In this document: positions 1-10,117 of the stretch, in pieces
Position numbering within the stretch: position 1 is the first letter of the stretch
Layout of the letters: every line of letters begins with the position of its first letter
From: Caprella mutica
Taxonomy: Eukaryota > Arthropoda > Malacostraca > Amphipoda > Caprellidae
NCBI GenBank assembly: GCA_947561585.1
Contig: CANNZV010001038.1
Location: 62,001-126,000 of the forward strand
Length of the DNA: 64,000 nucleotides
Direction of reading: 5' to 3'
The notes under the pieces: generated by a model
What the model saw: only the letters and a program-made list of their open reading frames with translations
Told to the model about the DNA's origin: nothing
The model's database searches: none
Program-made: the position numbers and the translations under genes

Positions 1-699
1 GTTTGTACTCCAATGATTTTTATTTGCTAGACCAAAACAAATTCCCAATTTTTTTCTTGAGAGTTGTGCAGGACGTACTTTATAAATCCTTAGGGATGCA
101 TTGGAGGATTTGCTTCTGTACTGCAAAGTGGATACACAAGGATGCGTGGATGCAGTATACATTGGGAACAATTGTACCAACATAGAGTGCTTAATTCATC
201 AATGTGTACATATTATCAATAACAAAATTGATGTTTGTTTTCACTAAAAAAAATTTACCAAGAAAAAGTAAAATTTTAGAACAACATCTGAACTTTGACC
301 GTTTTTCATCTTCATTATTAATTTGAAAATGAAAATAAATTATTAGGAAAAATGCGTCTAAGTCCTTCGATTTCCATCCCAAACTTGTTTATATATATTG
401 TGAAATTTCCTTTTCTGGCTTAATTTTTCTAGGTCTATCACATCCATCACCCGTAGTAAATTTGTGTGAACGAATTTAGGCTTCCTTTAAAATGAATAAT
501 GTTAGAGTGTCAGATAGTCTACAAATAGTGTGAACAGATTTCACAAAATGAGAATGTTAAAAAATGTAATTGATAGATTAAAGAAAACATTTTCCAATTT
601 AAAAATATGAATATTGAGATACAAGTTTACATGTTAATAAAACTGAATTTCGATCAATTATCCATAAACTTCGCAAAATTGTGTAACGTTATATTTTGA
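1..699. other. AT-rich stretch, nothing recognised
   Basis: Plain AT-rich sequence. The open frames at 3-185 (+) and 191-382 (-) have no recognisable domain or coding bias, and I see no inverted or tandem repeat. Confidence 0.5.
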
Positions 700-861
700 C
701 CGGCAATATTTTTTATTTATATATTTATTTGTATACATAATCTTGTTAGGTCAAAGGTTAGATTTTTCAGCGATCGGGTTGAAGGTCATGAAAAGATCAA
801 AATCAATTTAAGCGGTGGCGAAGATAGGCGGTCTACGAGTGCCCGTTCTATTTGTTGTTTG
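700..861 (-). mobile_element. Fragment of tailed interspersed repeat (CTTTGACC family)
   Basis: Read on the minus strand, this begins with GGGCACTCGTAGACCGCC, matching the 5' end GTGCACTCGGTAGAGCGC of the long copy at 2551. It keeps the CTTTGACC motif and an AT-rich tail of the TAAATAAAT type. The interior is much shorter than in the 2551 copy, so this is a deleted or truncated member. Confidence 0.6.
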
Positions 862-1010
862 ATTCTATCTTTAATTCATTTTTTTCACGTTAATAACTTT
901 TCCAAATCGAACTTTAACAATTTTTCACACATATTGGCTTCATTATTTTTCGAATACATTTCAGATTGCGAATTCAAATTTAGTGAAACAGTTATCCAGT
1001 TTAAAGATGA

Positions 1011-1091
1011 CTTTCTCTAATGACAAACAAAAGACTGTCGCAGTGCGTCACCTGAAAAAAAAAACAGTCAAAGTTAGGGCTAATTGTGAGT
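1011..1091. repeat. 80-bp module, copy 1 of 2
   Basis: Matches 37702-37783 in the same orientation with few differences. Shared segments include CTCTAATGACAAACAAAAGA and CTGTCGCAGTGCGTCACCTG, ending near CTAATTGTGAGT. The flanks are unrelated, so this is a short dispersed module. It has no inverted ends and no open frame worth reporting. Confidence 0.85.
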
Positions 1092-2114
1092 GGCACGAAT
1101 GGAAAATATAAGGAAAATTTATTTTATGCTAGTTAGTTAGTTTCAATAATTCCTATATTAATATCTTATTTTATTTCCATATGGTTCAATAATGTATATT
1201 AGTTTATTTTCGATGACATCGATACATCCATCGACTTACTTTAATACCAATGTTGAGTAATGAACCGAAAATATGAGCAAATTTTCCAACATATAAATAC
1301 TTTTGATAATTGCCTCAAAATAGATGACCTACATTCCTTTACTATCTAAATTATGAGTTTTAAGATAAATGAAAACGTTATGCAAAATTAATTCGTGTAG
1401 AATATAGTCACAACAGTAAATTGGTGTTTTTAAATTGATACATAAACAGCTGTAATAAAGGTATTACTATAAAATGTCTCTATTTTTGTGTATGCAATAA
1501 GGCATTTGGTAGAGGAGGACGTAATCCATCTGCATCGATTTTACTTCGCTTCAAATACCGTCAACAATATTGGCTTACGTCAATAACATGGCTACTAGAA
1601 GAGATGTGGCAGGGAGGAGAAAATTGATGACTTACCTAGTCGTACACTGTGGAAGAATATTGCCAATATTGATGATAGATTGGTAGTTAATGTGCATTCT
1701 CTGTGAAAAGAGTTAGATTCTTATCTAGTCAGTGTATATCTTGTAAACATGAAAACATCATAATATATCACCTATCAAAAGTGATGATATTGGAGAATCG
1801 AATTCAGTGTTTTCTTTTAATCTGAGAAGATAGATTTGAAATGATACGACATTTTAAATTAATTATGCGAAACAAAGTTTGGTGAGACAAAAAACAACCT
1901 CGACCTGTTTTTTCTTTAATTATTGTTAAATTGTATATTAGGACATTGGTGATATCTCACTTTGTTTCTTTTTTCTTGATTTAAAAAATATTACGACGTT
2001 TACCTATATTCAAAATATATGTTTATATAGTATTACAAACTTTAACAAAATCTAGCTACTATGGAGAGAACCAATAATAAATCTTGTACATATCAGCAGC
2101 TGCGTTCCATGATC
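1092..2114. other. AT-rich stretch, no gene seen
   Basis: No recognisable gene. Around 1560-1670 it is slightly GC-richer and contains complementary CAATATTGG and GCCAATATTG motifs, but no convincing element boundary. Confidence 0.5.
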
Positions 2115-2243
2115 CTGATGGCGATTATGGAATTTAATAGCTCCCTTCTCAACTGCCATCAGTCATGTGAAGTCTGCTAAGTGATTAATGGAACAACAAC
2201 AACCAGCCAAAGAACTATAGTTCATGTTAAGAAGATGAATTGG
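2115..2243. repeat. Conserved module with hairpin, copy 1 of 2
   Basis: Nearly identical to 39026-39172 in the same orientation, for example CTGATGGCGATTATGGAATT and AGTCTGCTAAGTGATTAATG. CTGATGGC near the start can pair with GCCATCAG about 34 bases later. Flanking sequence is unrelated. It could be a short SINE-like repeat or a structured RNA relic; I recognise no family. Confidence 0.85.
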
Positions 2244-2550
2244 CTCAGGTAGTGATGCTTCTAGGGCTACATTGGGAATGTAATACAATTGGGGTGAGGT
2301 TTCCACTAGAAACATTTTTAGGGTTTGAAACAGTAGGAGTTGTTGGGCTACATATAATCGGGTAATCAGGTTGTATTAACATGTATTGTTCAATTTCGTT
2401 TAAATTGGAATTCTTGGTTTCAATTTTCTTGTCATAATAAAATTATTGGATATTTTTTCCGTTAAAGCACGTCCACTGAAAAAAATACGAGAATCATAGA
2501 TAATTGCTGTTGCTTGATGAAGGTGATCATGTATAATTCTTCTGACAAAC

Positions 2551-3158
2551 AACTAGATTATGTGCACTCGGTAGAGCGCATACCTTCCCCTCCGCTTTGT
2601 CCGTTCTATCCCAAAATTTAATAAACTGCTAACTGGATAATAACCAATCGGCTTACCAAGTTTCATGCAATATGGTTCAATACTTTTTGAGTTATCGTGT
2701 TATAAATGACCTTGATCTTTGACCGGATCGCTTCCAAAATTCTACCAGATCGTTCCTGGACATTGATTGGCCAATCGTCCCATCAAATTTCAGAAAATTT
2801 GGTTGAATACTTATGGAGTTATTGAGTTAGAAATGGCCTTGACCTTGATCTTTGATTTTTGACCCGATCGCTCCAAAAATCTAACAAAATGGGTCCTGTA
2901 TATTGACTAATCGTCCCACTAAGTTTCATGCAATATGGTTTAATATTTTTTGAGTTATAAATGATCATGACCTTGACCTTTGACCGTGTCGCTCCCAAAA
3001 ATCTAGCAGCAAGTCACTGGACATGGGCTTGCCTTTCACCAAATTTCAGGCATTTTGGTTGAACACTTTTTCCGTTAAGCGAATAACAAGATGATAAATA
3101 AATAAATGAATAAATAAATTCCGATGAAAATATGACCTTCCCGCATTCTGCGAAGGTA
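2551..3158 (+). mobile_element. Tailed interspersed repeat with internal tandem units (CTTTGACC family)
   Basis: The 5' end AACTAGATTATGTGCACTCG recurs at 63872. The 3' end carries a short AT tail (AAATAAATGAATAAATAAAT) followed by an imperfect hairpin, CTTCCCGCATTCTGCGAAGG. Between them lie four diverged units of about 125-135 bp, each beginning AAGTTTCATGCAATATGG or similar (near 2659, 2785, 2921, 3041) and containing CTTTGACC then GATCGCTCC. Fragments occur at 700-861, 28918-29130, 58038-58125 and 63872-64000. There is no coding capacity, so it is non-autonomous. The class is uncertain; the tail and lack of long inverted ends suggest a SINE-like or LINE-tail origin. Confidence 0.75.
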
Positions 3159-4132
3159 AATATAGAGATTGAAGCATCTGTACCATCAGGACACTTCGCT
3201 CTAGATTCAAGAAGGATGTGTCACTTAGGCCAAAGACAAATTGCCTTCGTACAAAAGTCAGTGCGGTACTGATTCCTCTGCCTAGAGTGCAGAGGTAGGT
3301 TTATTTCTCTCTTATCAACTCCCACACCCCATTTGGGATATTGAAGGGTGGATGCGTTCCAAGCCACCCCTCCACCTTTCATATGCCTACTGCACGCGCT
3401 ACAGAAAAGCTATGACTGTGAATTATACACACCTGGTGAGTGTAAATAGGTTTTAGGTGAATATATTTTATTGGTATTATTGGCTCTAATAAAGAGTATC
3501 AATATCCTTCAGAGTGAAGAAATATGTTCTTTCTTGCTTCAAAATATAAGCGCTGGATGAAATTATTAGGTATTACGAATATTTTTCATTAATATATTTT
3601 AACAGTACATTTCTACTCTTATTTTAATATTTATTGTTATCAAAAGTATTGTTATCAATGTCAATCTGTCAATACAGTGACTTTTGTTTTATTTGATAGT
3701 TTTAGAATTTAACTGAGACAACTTTTCACTAAACATAGAAATCAATCGAAAACTAAAAAAATAAATTTTTCTCTAGTGTTATAGTGAATTGAAATTCATC
3801 AACTCAATGAAATATAAGTTCGATGTGGTTTTCCCTATTCAGTAATTATTTCTATATCCTTGTAAAGTTCTGATTATTATATTTAGTTTAATTTACATAT
3901 ATTATCTAATTCAGTTCGGAACACTCACCCTGATTGAAATTTGAAGTTCGCTGTCGAAAGCCAGAGACTGTGATTCGAATGTCACGGAGACATAAATTGA
4001 AGACATATGTACGGAAATGGTTAGAGATAGCGATAGAATTTACATTCCATCTAATGAATTGAAACCAAAATGTTGTGCTTCCCTCACTGAAATTATTGCA
4101 GAACAGAAAAAAGAAAGAGAAGATATATCTGT
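3159..4132. other. AT-rich stretch with a GC-richer island at about 3290-3440
   Basis: The island is much less AT-rich than its surroundings and ends in a splice-donor-like CTG|GTGAGT at 3436. It could be part of an untranslated or short coding exon, but I recognise no protein. The rest is AT-rich without features. Confidence 0.35.
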
Positions 4133-4692
4133 GTGTGATGGTAGATAGTTACTTAACTGATGGTACTGTAACTACACCAACTGAGTGAGTGTGATGGTAG
4201 ATAGTTACTTAACTGATGGCACTGTAACTACACCAACTGAATGAGTGTGATGGTAGATAGTTACTTAACTGATGGTACTGTAACTACACCAACTGAGTGA
4301 GTGTGATGGTAGATAGTTACTTAACTGATAGTACTGTAACTACACCAACTGAGTGAGTGTGATGGTAGATAGTTACTTAACTGATGGTACTGTAACTACA
4401 CCAACTGAGTGAGTGTGATGGTAGATAGTTACTTAACTGATAGTACTGTAACTACACCAACTGAGTGAGTGTGATGGTAGGTAGTTACTTAAATGATGGC
4501 ACTGCAACTACACCAACTGAGTGAGTGTGATGGTAGGTAGTTACTTAACTGATGGTACTGTAACTACACCAACTGAGTGAGTGTGATGGTAGATAGTTAC
4601 TTAACTGATGGTACTGTAACTACACCAACTGAGTGAGTGTGATGGTAGATAGTTACTTAACTGATGGTACTGTACTCTAATCACACTAACTG
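4133..4692. repeat. Minisatellite, 56-bp unit, about 10 copies
   Basis: GTGATGGTAG recurs exactly every 56 bp at 4135, 4191, 4247 and so on to 4639. Copies differ by only a few substitutions (TGGTACTG, TAGTACTG, TGGCACTG). The last copy is degenerate at its end. No open frame runs through the array. Confidence 0.97.
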
Positions 4693-5411
4693 GGTTTGCT
4701 TTTAATTATTTTTTTATTACAGATGAGTTTACTCTGGCTAATTATCTGTCTGGTAGTTAGTTTGCTATGGTAATTCTAAATTACACCACTCTGTGAATGA
4801 TATGTAGGGATTGGAACGGAGTGTCACTCAAATAAAAGGATTGCAACACTTATTACTATACACTTAGTTATCTTACTATAGCGAACATAATGTTGAACAT
4901 GAAATTAATATATTGTAAAAAAAGATCATACACTCTTCTTTGAATTGAAGTGTAAATATATGGAGTAAGAAAAGAATCTCATTGTGTAAAACATCTCAAG
5001 AGAAGTCCGTTTGTCCTTCGTAACCTTCTTTCTTGCTCTCCCTCATATTCCTTTATTGCCGCCTCTTAAAAGGTTATTTTGGTCAGCACGAAGCCATTCT
5101 GCCAACACAAAACTGGAGGGTAATTTACTTGGACTTACTGTCCAAGTGTTTGGCTCTTTAAAGATGCTCAGTATTTGAACCTATCTCTAGTTTTGTGTTT
5201 TTAGAGCAAATTCAGTCTTCTGATTAATTCACAATCGGAAACGTTATATTATCCATTATTTAGTTTATGGTCAAATAGGCAGGGATTATCACCGTGTTTT
5301 ATTTTATTTTGAAAGCCCGATGAAGGATTATAGAAAATAACTTTAATATTTTCCACCATCAACCGTTGATTATAATTATCTCACCTATACCAGTGATATG
5401 TGTTATTGTTA
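4693..5411. other. AT-rich stretch, nothing recognised
   Basis: Apart from a faint echo of the preceding 56-bp unit near 4750-4800, I see no gene, repeat or inverted structure. Confidence 0.45.
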
Positions 5412-5563
5412 AAGTTGTGACAATATGCTTTTAAAATATCATAGACGAATGCTAGTATCGAATGCTATATACCGTAGTTTAGAACGATTCAATACTGTCT
5501 TTAATTCTCTCTGTCTATAATATTTCCGAGATCTATGATTCAAGAAGCTTATTATCACAACCC
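5412..5563. mobile_element. Family 3 inverted-repeat element, internally deleted
   Basis: Ends read GTTGTGACAATATGCTT and ATTATCACAACCC. The interior keeps the CTATATACCG and TTTAGAACGATTCAAT segments found in the copies at 45770 and 53814. It is shorter than the roughly 170-bp copies because part of the left arm is missing. Confidence 0.85.
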
Positions 5564-5811
5564 TAGTTATAATTATGAATATACTGGTTTAATTCCATTG
5601 TTCATTTTAATCATTAGATTACTATTATCTCTGGGTTTATTATTTCTCTTGTCTCCATGACTCTGCAGTCTCTCTCCAAGCCAGTGTGTCTGTTCATCAA
5701 CTTCAGCTAACTCAATTTATTTGAAACAGACTTCAATTTAAGTTACGGTGACAAGTTCTATTAGAGAGAGGTCTTTCGATTTGAATCTACTATTCATTAT
5801 TCAGTATAGAT

Positions 5812-6006
5812 GTAATTTATGAATTATCGAACAGTTCCACATCTTCGGTCAAATATGAAAAAAAAAAATTATCTGGTCATTTTAATTGGTATCCATTGTA
5901 CTTTTATATTATGTATACTAAATAAAATGTAACGTAAAGATGATATTATATAATTTTTATTATTTGACCGAAAATGTGGAATCGTCAGATAATTGGGAAC
6001 CTACCC
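5812..6006. mobile_element. Family 1 inverted-repeat element
   Basis: The left end is diverged (GTAATTTATGAATTATCG) and is followed by CAGTTCCACATCTTCGGTCA. The right end is the complement, TTTGACCGAAAATGTGGAAT, closing with CTACCC and then TA. The central TTGGTATCCAT core is present but its second half is lost. Confidence 0.85.
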
Positions 6007-6660
6007 TAGAGGTAATTTACAATATGCAAATTCTACAGATTAATTAACTAGCTATTAATATTTGTTAGGTTTGAAATTTGAATGAAATGAGTGACTGAAA
6101 AGATTACAAATGATTAAAATAGTAATCATGTTACTCCATGAATATACAATTTAAATTATAATTATATAGCTTCTCTCGGTCCTTATAATTATGGGTTTCA
6201 GCATTAATCATTACATCAATAAATGCTTTAGCTCTAGTACGATATTTTCCTCATTCTATATTAACGATGTTTATAAATCAAAACCGTGTTATCTTATTAT
6301 TATATATAAATCTTATTATTATTTATAAATATGCCACAGATTCACTTATACAGAATTCAACAATCAACACTACGAAATTATTTAACAAATACTAATCTCT
6401 ACTGAATAGATATTAGTTATAGCAGTACCACATACTAAAGCAGAATACAACAATGTGGAAAATGATACTTATCTTAAATAAATAAATATTAGGTAGAGCT
6501 GTACATAATTTTTTTTTTTTAAATAAATAATTTAAAAAAACATAATGAACCAGAAAATAATCTTGGCGTAAAAAATGTAATCCGATTCTTCCATTCTGTG
6601 ATGTCAGTGTGATCAAACTCATCTCTTTTTACATTTTCGTTACCACTGTGAGTCATTTTG
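6007..6660. other. AT-rich stretch, nothing recognised
   Basis: Contains AT-rich runs and a T10 tract near 6510. The minus-strand open frame 6413-6622 has no recognisable feature and looks like chance. Confidence 0.45.
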
Positions 6661-6779
6661 AATACGGAATGACGTTAGAGTCACGCCTTTTCGATGTCAC
6701 ATGCAGATTCAATGGATGAAAAGCGCCGCAAAAATGATGGTAGGAGACCCACAAATCTGTGGGTATAATGCAAATGAAT
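6661..6779. repeat. 119-bp conserved module with hairpin, copy 1 of 2
   Basis: Matches 48126-48244 at 115 of 119 positions by eye. It contains GATGAAAAGCGCCGCAAAAA and a small hairpin ACCCACA-AATC-TGTGGGT near the 3' end. In the other copy one arm base changes to give a G-U pair rather than a break. It may be a SINE-like or structured-RNA relic; no family recognised. Confidence 0.9.
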
Positions 6780-7183
6780 ATCCCTACTTTGTACTCACTT
6801 TTACAGCATAGTTGATCATGGTTACAAGGAATAACTTTTCACTTTTGATATCCTGACTATGAACATTATACAACATTGTGATTTTTGATGTTTTATGTTA
6901 AGGGAATTCATATGATATAGGTTTAAAAAAATGGAATCAACATTAAAGAAATGAAAATTAAACCCCCGAAATGATGAAATTCAAATACAGGTTGCAGTGA
7001 TTCATATCCTGTTCAGTAGGTCTCTCTGTCCTCCCAAATGCCACATAGTTAACATCATCGCGTGTCTTTTGTATTTGCTTTTCTTTGATTGTTCTATACG
7101 AGTCACCTTTTATTATCTTCAGGAGTGATGGTTTCTCATTTTCTCATCTCTGTTGACATAGGAGTGCCGTGACATAAAATCTG
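6780..7183. other. AT-rich stretch, nothing recognised
   Basis: No gene or repeat recognised. Confidence 0.45.
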
Positions 7184-7215
7184 AAGACTTCATTTCGAGG
7201 ATTCAATGAAGTCTT
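7184..7215. other. Short perfect hairpin
   Basis: AAGACTTCATT and AATGAAGTCTT form 11-bp arms around a 10-base loop, just left of the 20-bp array. There is no T-run that would make it terminator-like; its role is unknown. Confidence 0.7.
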
Positions 7216-7240
7216 ATGGTGAGATAATTTGGTCGGTGGA

Positions 7241-7460
7241 AATTGGTATTTAATCTAAGAACCTGGTAATGAATTTAAGAACATGGAAATGAATTTAAGA
7301 ACATGGTAATGAATTTAAGAACCTGGTAATGAATTTAAGAACATGGAAATGAATTTAAGAACCTGGTAATGAATTTAAGAACATGGTAATGAATTTAAGA
7401 ACCTGTTAATGAATTTAAGAACCTGTTAATGAATTTAAGAACCTGTTAATGAATTTAAGA
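7241..7460. repeat. Minisatellite, 20-bp unit, 11 copies
   Basis: ACCTGGTAATGAATTTAAGA repeats exactly every 20 bp from 7261. Variants are ACATGG and ACCTGTTAATG, the last three copies all being of the latter type. A degenerate copy sits at 7241. Confidence 0.97.
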
Positions 7461-8354
7461 ATCTTTGAACGTTAAACATTAAATACTGAAAAATTGAAGT
7501 AACTCTATCGTTACCAAGAATTCATAAACTCCAGAAATACTTCCTGAGATATACATGTATATATTGTTTGATATATTATTAGTGAGCACAGGGTGTTTGA
7601 AAATAGCTAAGTCCGTTTGACATCTTGATAACAATGCAGTCTTTCATCTCAATAAGCTATTAGACACTGCACTCCAACAAAAGAAACAAAGGATAGAAAT
7701 GCAGTGAACTCAGACACGCATTGTCAAGGTGTTTGATCCTACAGTCGATAGGAAATTTCATACAATCATGATATCTAAATGCAGTATAGTTGTGAAATAT
7801 ATGATGCAGATGAATATATGGTAGGTACTAATTATAGTAATAAATATATAGAACATCTATTGACGTAGTTTGTAATAATTATATATAAATATTAACGAAG
7901 TCGATACTCAAAAAACGTTAGAGTTAATTAATATCGGAAAATTTAGCTTTGTACTCTTACGTATTTTAGCAAATTGCTATACAATTATTCTTAATAGATT
8001 TAATAGTTTAAATTTAAAATAAAACTTTTCGCTTGGACAAATAATAGGATTTACTAAATGCATTAAATTAACTATGGCAAGTAGTGCGTTGTCGTACTAA
8101 AGGTAAAATTATTGTTCACATATGTGACAGAATTTATTATGTTAATTATGTCCCGTTACTTTATAGCGGTGAAACAAAGACGGAGGCTAAGCCTTATACA
8201 TTGATCTTTAGTTTTTGGTTTTGAAGATTGGCTTAACTTTTTAGAATCAACGTAATAACTGTGTAGTATCTGAAAAGAGAGATTATATAAAATATCTAAC
8301 AATAATTAAGTATGACAGAATTTAAATAGCATTTGAAAACATAAAAAGAGAGAT
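7461..8354. other. AT-rich stretch, nothing recognised
   Basis: No gene, inverted repeat or array recognised in about 0.9 kb between two minisatellites. Confidence 0.45.
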
Positions 8355-9358
8355 GGCACACAGCTAGAGCTAGCACATAGCTATATATAGTACATAGCTA
8401 TATATAGCACATAGCTATATCTAGCACATAGCTAGAGCTAGCACATAGCTAGATCTAGCACATAGCTAGAGCTAGCACATAGCTAGATCTAGCACATAGC
8501 TATATTTAGCACATAGCTTGATCTAGCACATAGCTATATATAGCAAATAGCTATATCTAGTACATAGCTAGAGCTAGCACAAAGCAAGATCTAGCTCATA
8601 GTTAGAGCTAGCACATAGCTAGAGCTAGTACATAGCTATATCTAGCACATAGCTAGAGCTAGCACATAGCTAGAGCTAGCACATAGCTAGAGCTAGCACA
8701 TAGCTATATTTAGCACATAGCTAGATATAGCACATAGCTAGAGCTAGCACATAGCTAGATATAGCACATAGCTAGATATAGCACATAGCTAGAGCTAGCA
8801 CATAGCTAGAGCTAGCACATAGCTATATTTAGCACATAGCTAGATATAGCACATAGCTAGAGCTAGCACATAGCTAGATCTTGCACATAGCTATATCTAG
8901 CACATAGCTAGAACTAGCACATAGCTAGAGCTAGCACATAGCTAGAGCTAGCACATAGCTAGATCTAGCTAGCTACGCGCTAGCTCTAGCACATAGCTAT
9001 ATTTAGCACATAGCTAGATCTAGCACATAGCTATATATAGCACATAGCTATATCTAGCACATAGCTATATCTAGCACATAGCTAGAGCTAGCACATAGCT
9101 AGAGCTAGCACATAGCTAGAGCTAGCACATAGCTAGAGCTAGCACATAGCTAGAGCTAGCACATAGCTAGAGCTAGCACATAGATAGAGCTAGCACATAG
9201 ATAGAGCTAGCACATAGCTAGAGCTAGCACATAGCTAGAGATAGCACATAGCTAGAGATAGCACATAGCTAGAGCTAGCACATAGATAGAGCTAGCACAT
9301 AGCTATATCTAGCACATAGCTAGAGCTAGCACATAGCTAGAGCTAACACATGGCTACA
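8355..9358. repeat. Minisatellite, 17-bp unit, about 59 copies, self-complementary variants
   Basis: The unit is AGCACATAGCTAGAGCT with variants at the centre. Some variants make exact palindromes, such as GCTAGATCTAGC and GCTATATATAGC. Near 8958-8988 the pattern breaks: GCTAGCTACGCGCTAGCTC places a short piece in the opposite orientation. Order of variants is irregular, so the array could serve as a variant-repeat barcode. Confidence 0.97.
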
Positions 9359-9807
9359 AAGAAAACATAACAAGATAGCACTCAAAGCATGTTACAGATA
9401 TCCTAATTCAGTTCCAAACTATTTAAAATTGTATAACACACTTTTTGTACTAACAATAATAAAATATTTCTCTATACTAGTGGCAACAAAGAATGAATCG
9501 GCAATAAGACCTAACCAAGTAAATGTTGCCTAAAATTGCGCAAATGATTTTGCTTGAATTTCAATTTTAAAACTGAAATGAGTAATTTAGTTGATTCGTA
9601 ATTTAATAAATTGATGTCAAGAAATGATATCATTGATCATGCGACTATTTTAAAATATTTGGCAGCACTATCCCATATAATGCTGTTGAAATATGTTATT
9701 TATAATGAGTTTCTAATGACCAATTAAGAAATCATCTCCATTCATAATTTGGAGTAATTCACACTCTCAACCAATTGCAGAAGAAAACTGAAACTGATTC
9801 TTGAATA
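9359..9807. other. AT-rich stretch, nothing recognised
   Basis: No feature recognised between the 17-bp array and the next inverted-repeat element. Confidence 0.45.
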
Positions 9808-9916
9808 GGGTAAGTTCTTAATTATCGGTCAGTTCAACATTTTCGGACACGTAAGAAAAAAATATGTAATAATTATTATTTAAATGTTGAACTGACCGAT
9901 AATTAAGATCTTACCC
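9808..9916. mobile_element. Family 1 inverted-repeat element, short form
   Basis: About 109 bp: GGGTAAGTTCTTAATTATCG at the left and the near-perfect complement CGATAATTAAGATCTTACCC at the right, with TA on both sides. The central palindromic core is absent, making this the most compact member. Confidence 0.92.
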
Positions 9917-9958
9917 TAGTCTTTATATATTTCCTTTTTGATCCATTTTATAGTGGCA

Positions 9959-10117
9959 GTTAAAACGCCTTGTTTCCAACGCCTCTTTAATTAATCACGA
10001 TTAAATGAATAAGAAGCGAATGTGCAGTCTATACTAGCGTTTATTCCGCTTTCTATTCATTTACCCGTGATTAATTGAAGAGGCATGAACTGGGCTGTGA
10101 AAACGCGGAGTTTTAAC
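9959..10117. mobile_element. Small inverted-repeat element (GTTAAAAC ends)
   Basis: Ends GTTAAAAC and GTTTTAAC. Inside, CTCTTTAATTAATCACG on the left pairs with CGTGATTAATTGAAGAG on the right, and AAATGAAT..AAGCG pairs with CGCTTTCTATTCATTT. About 160 bp, no coding capacity; only this copy was noticed. Confidence 0.8.
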
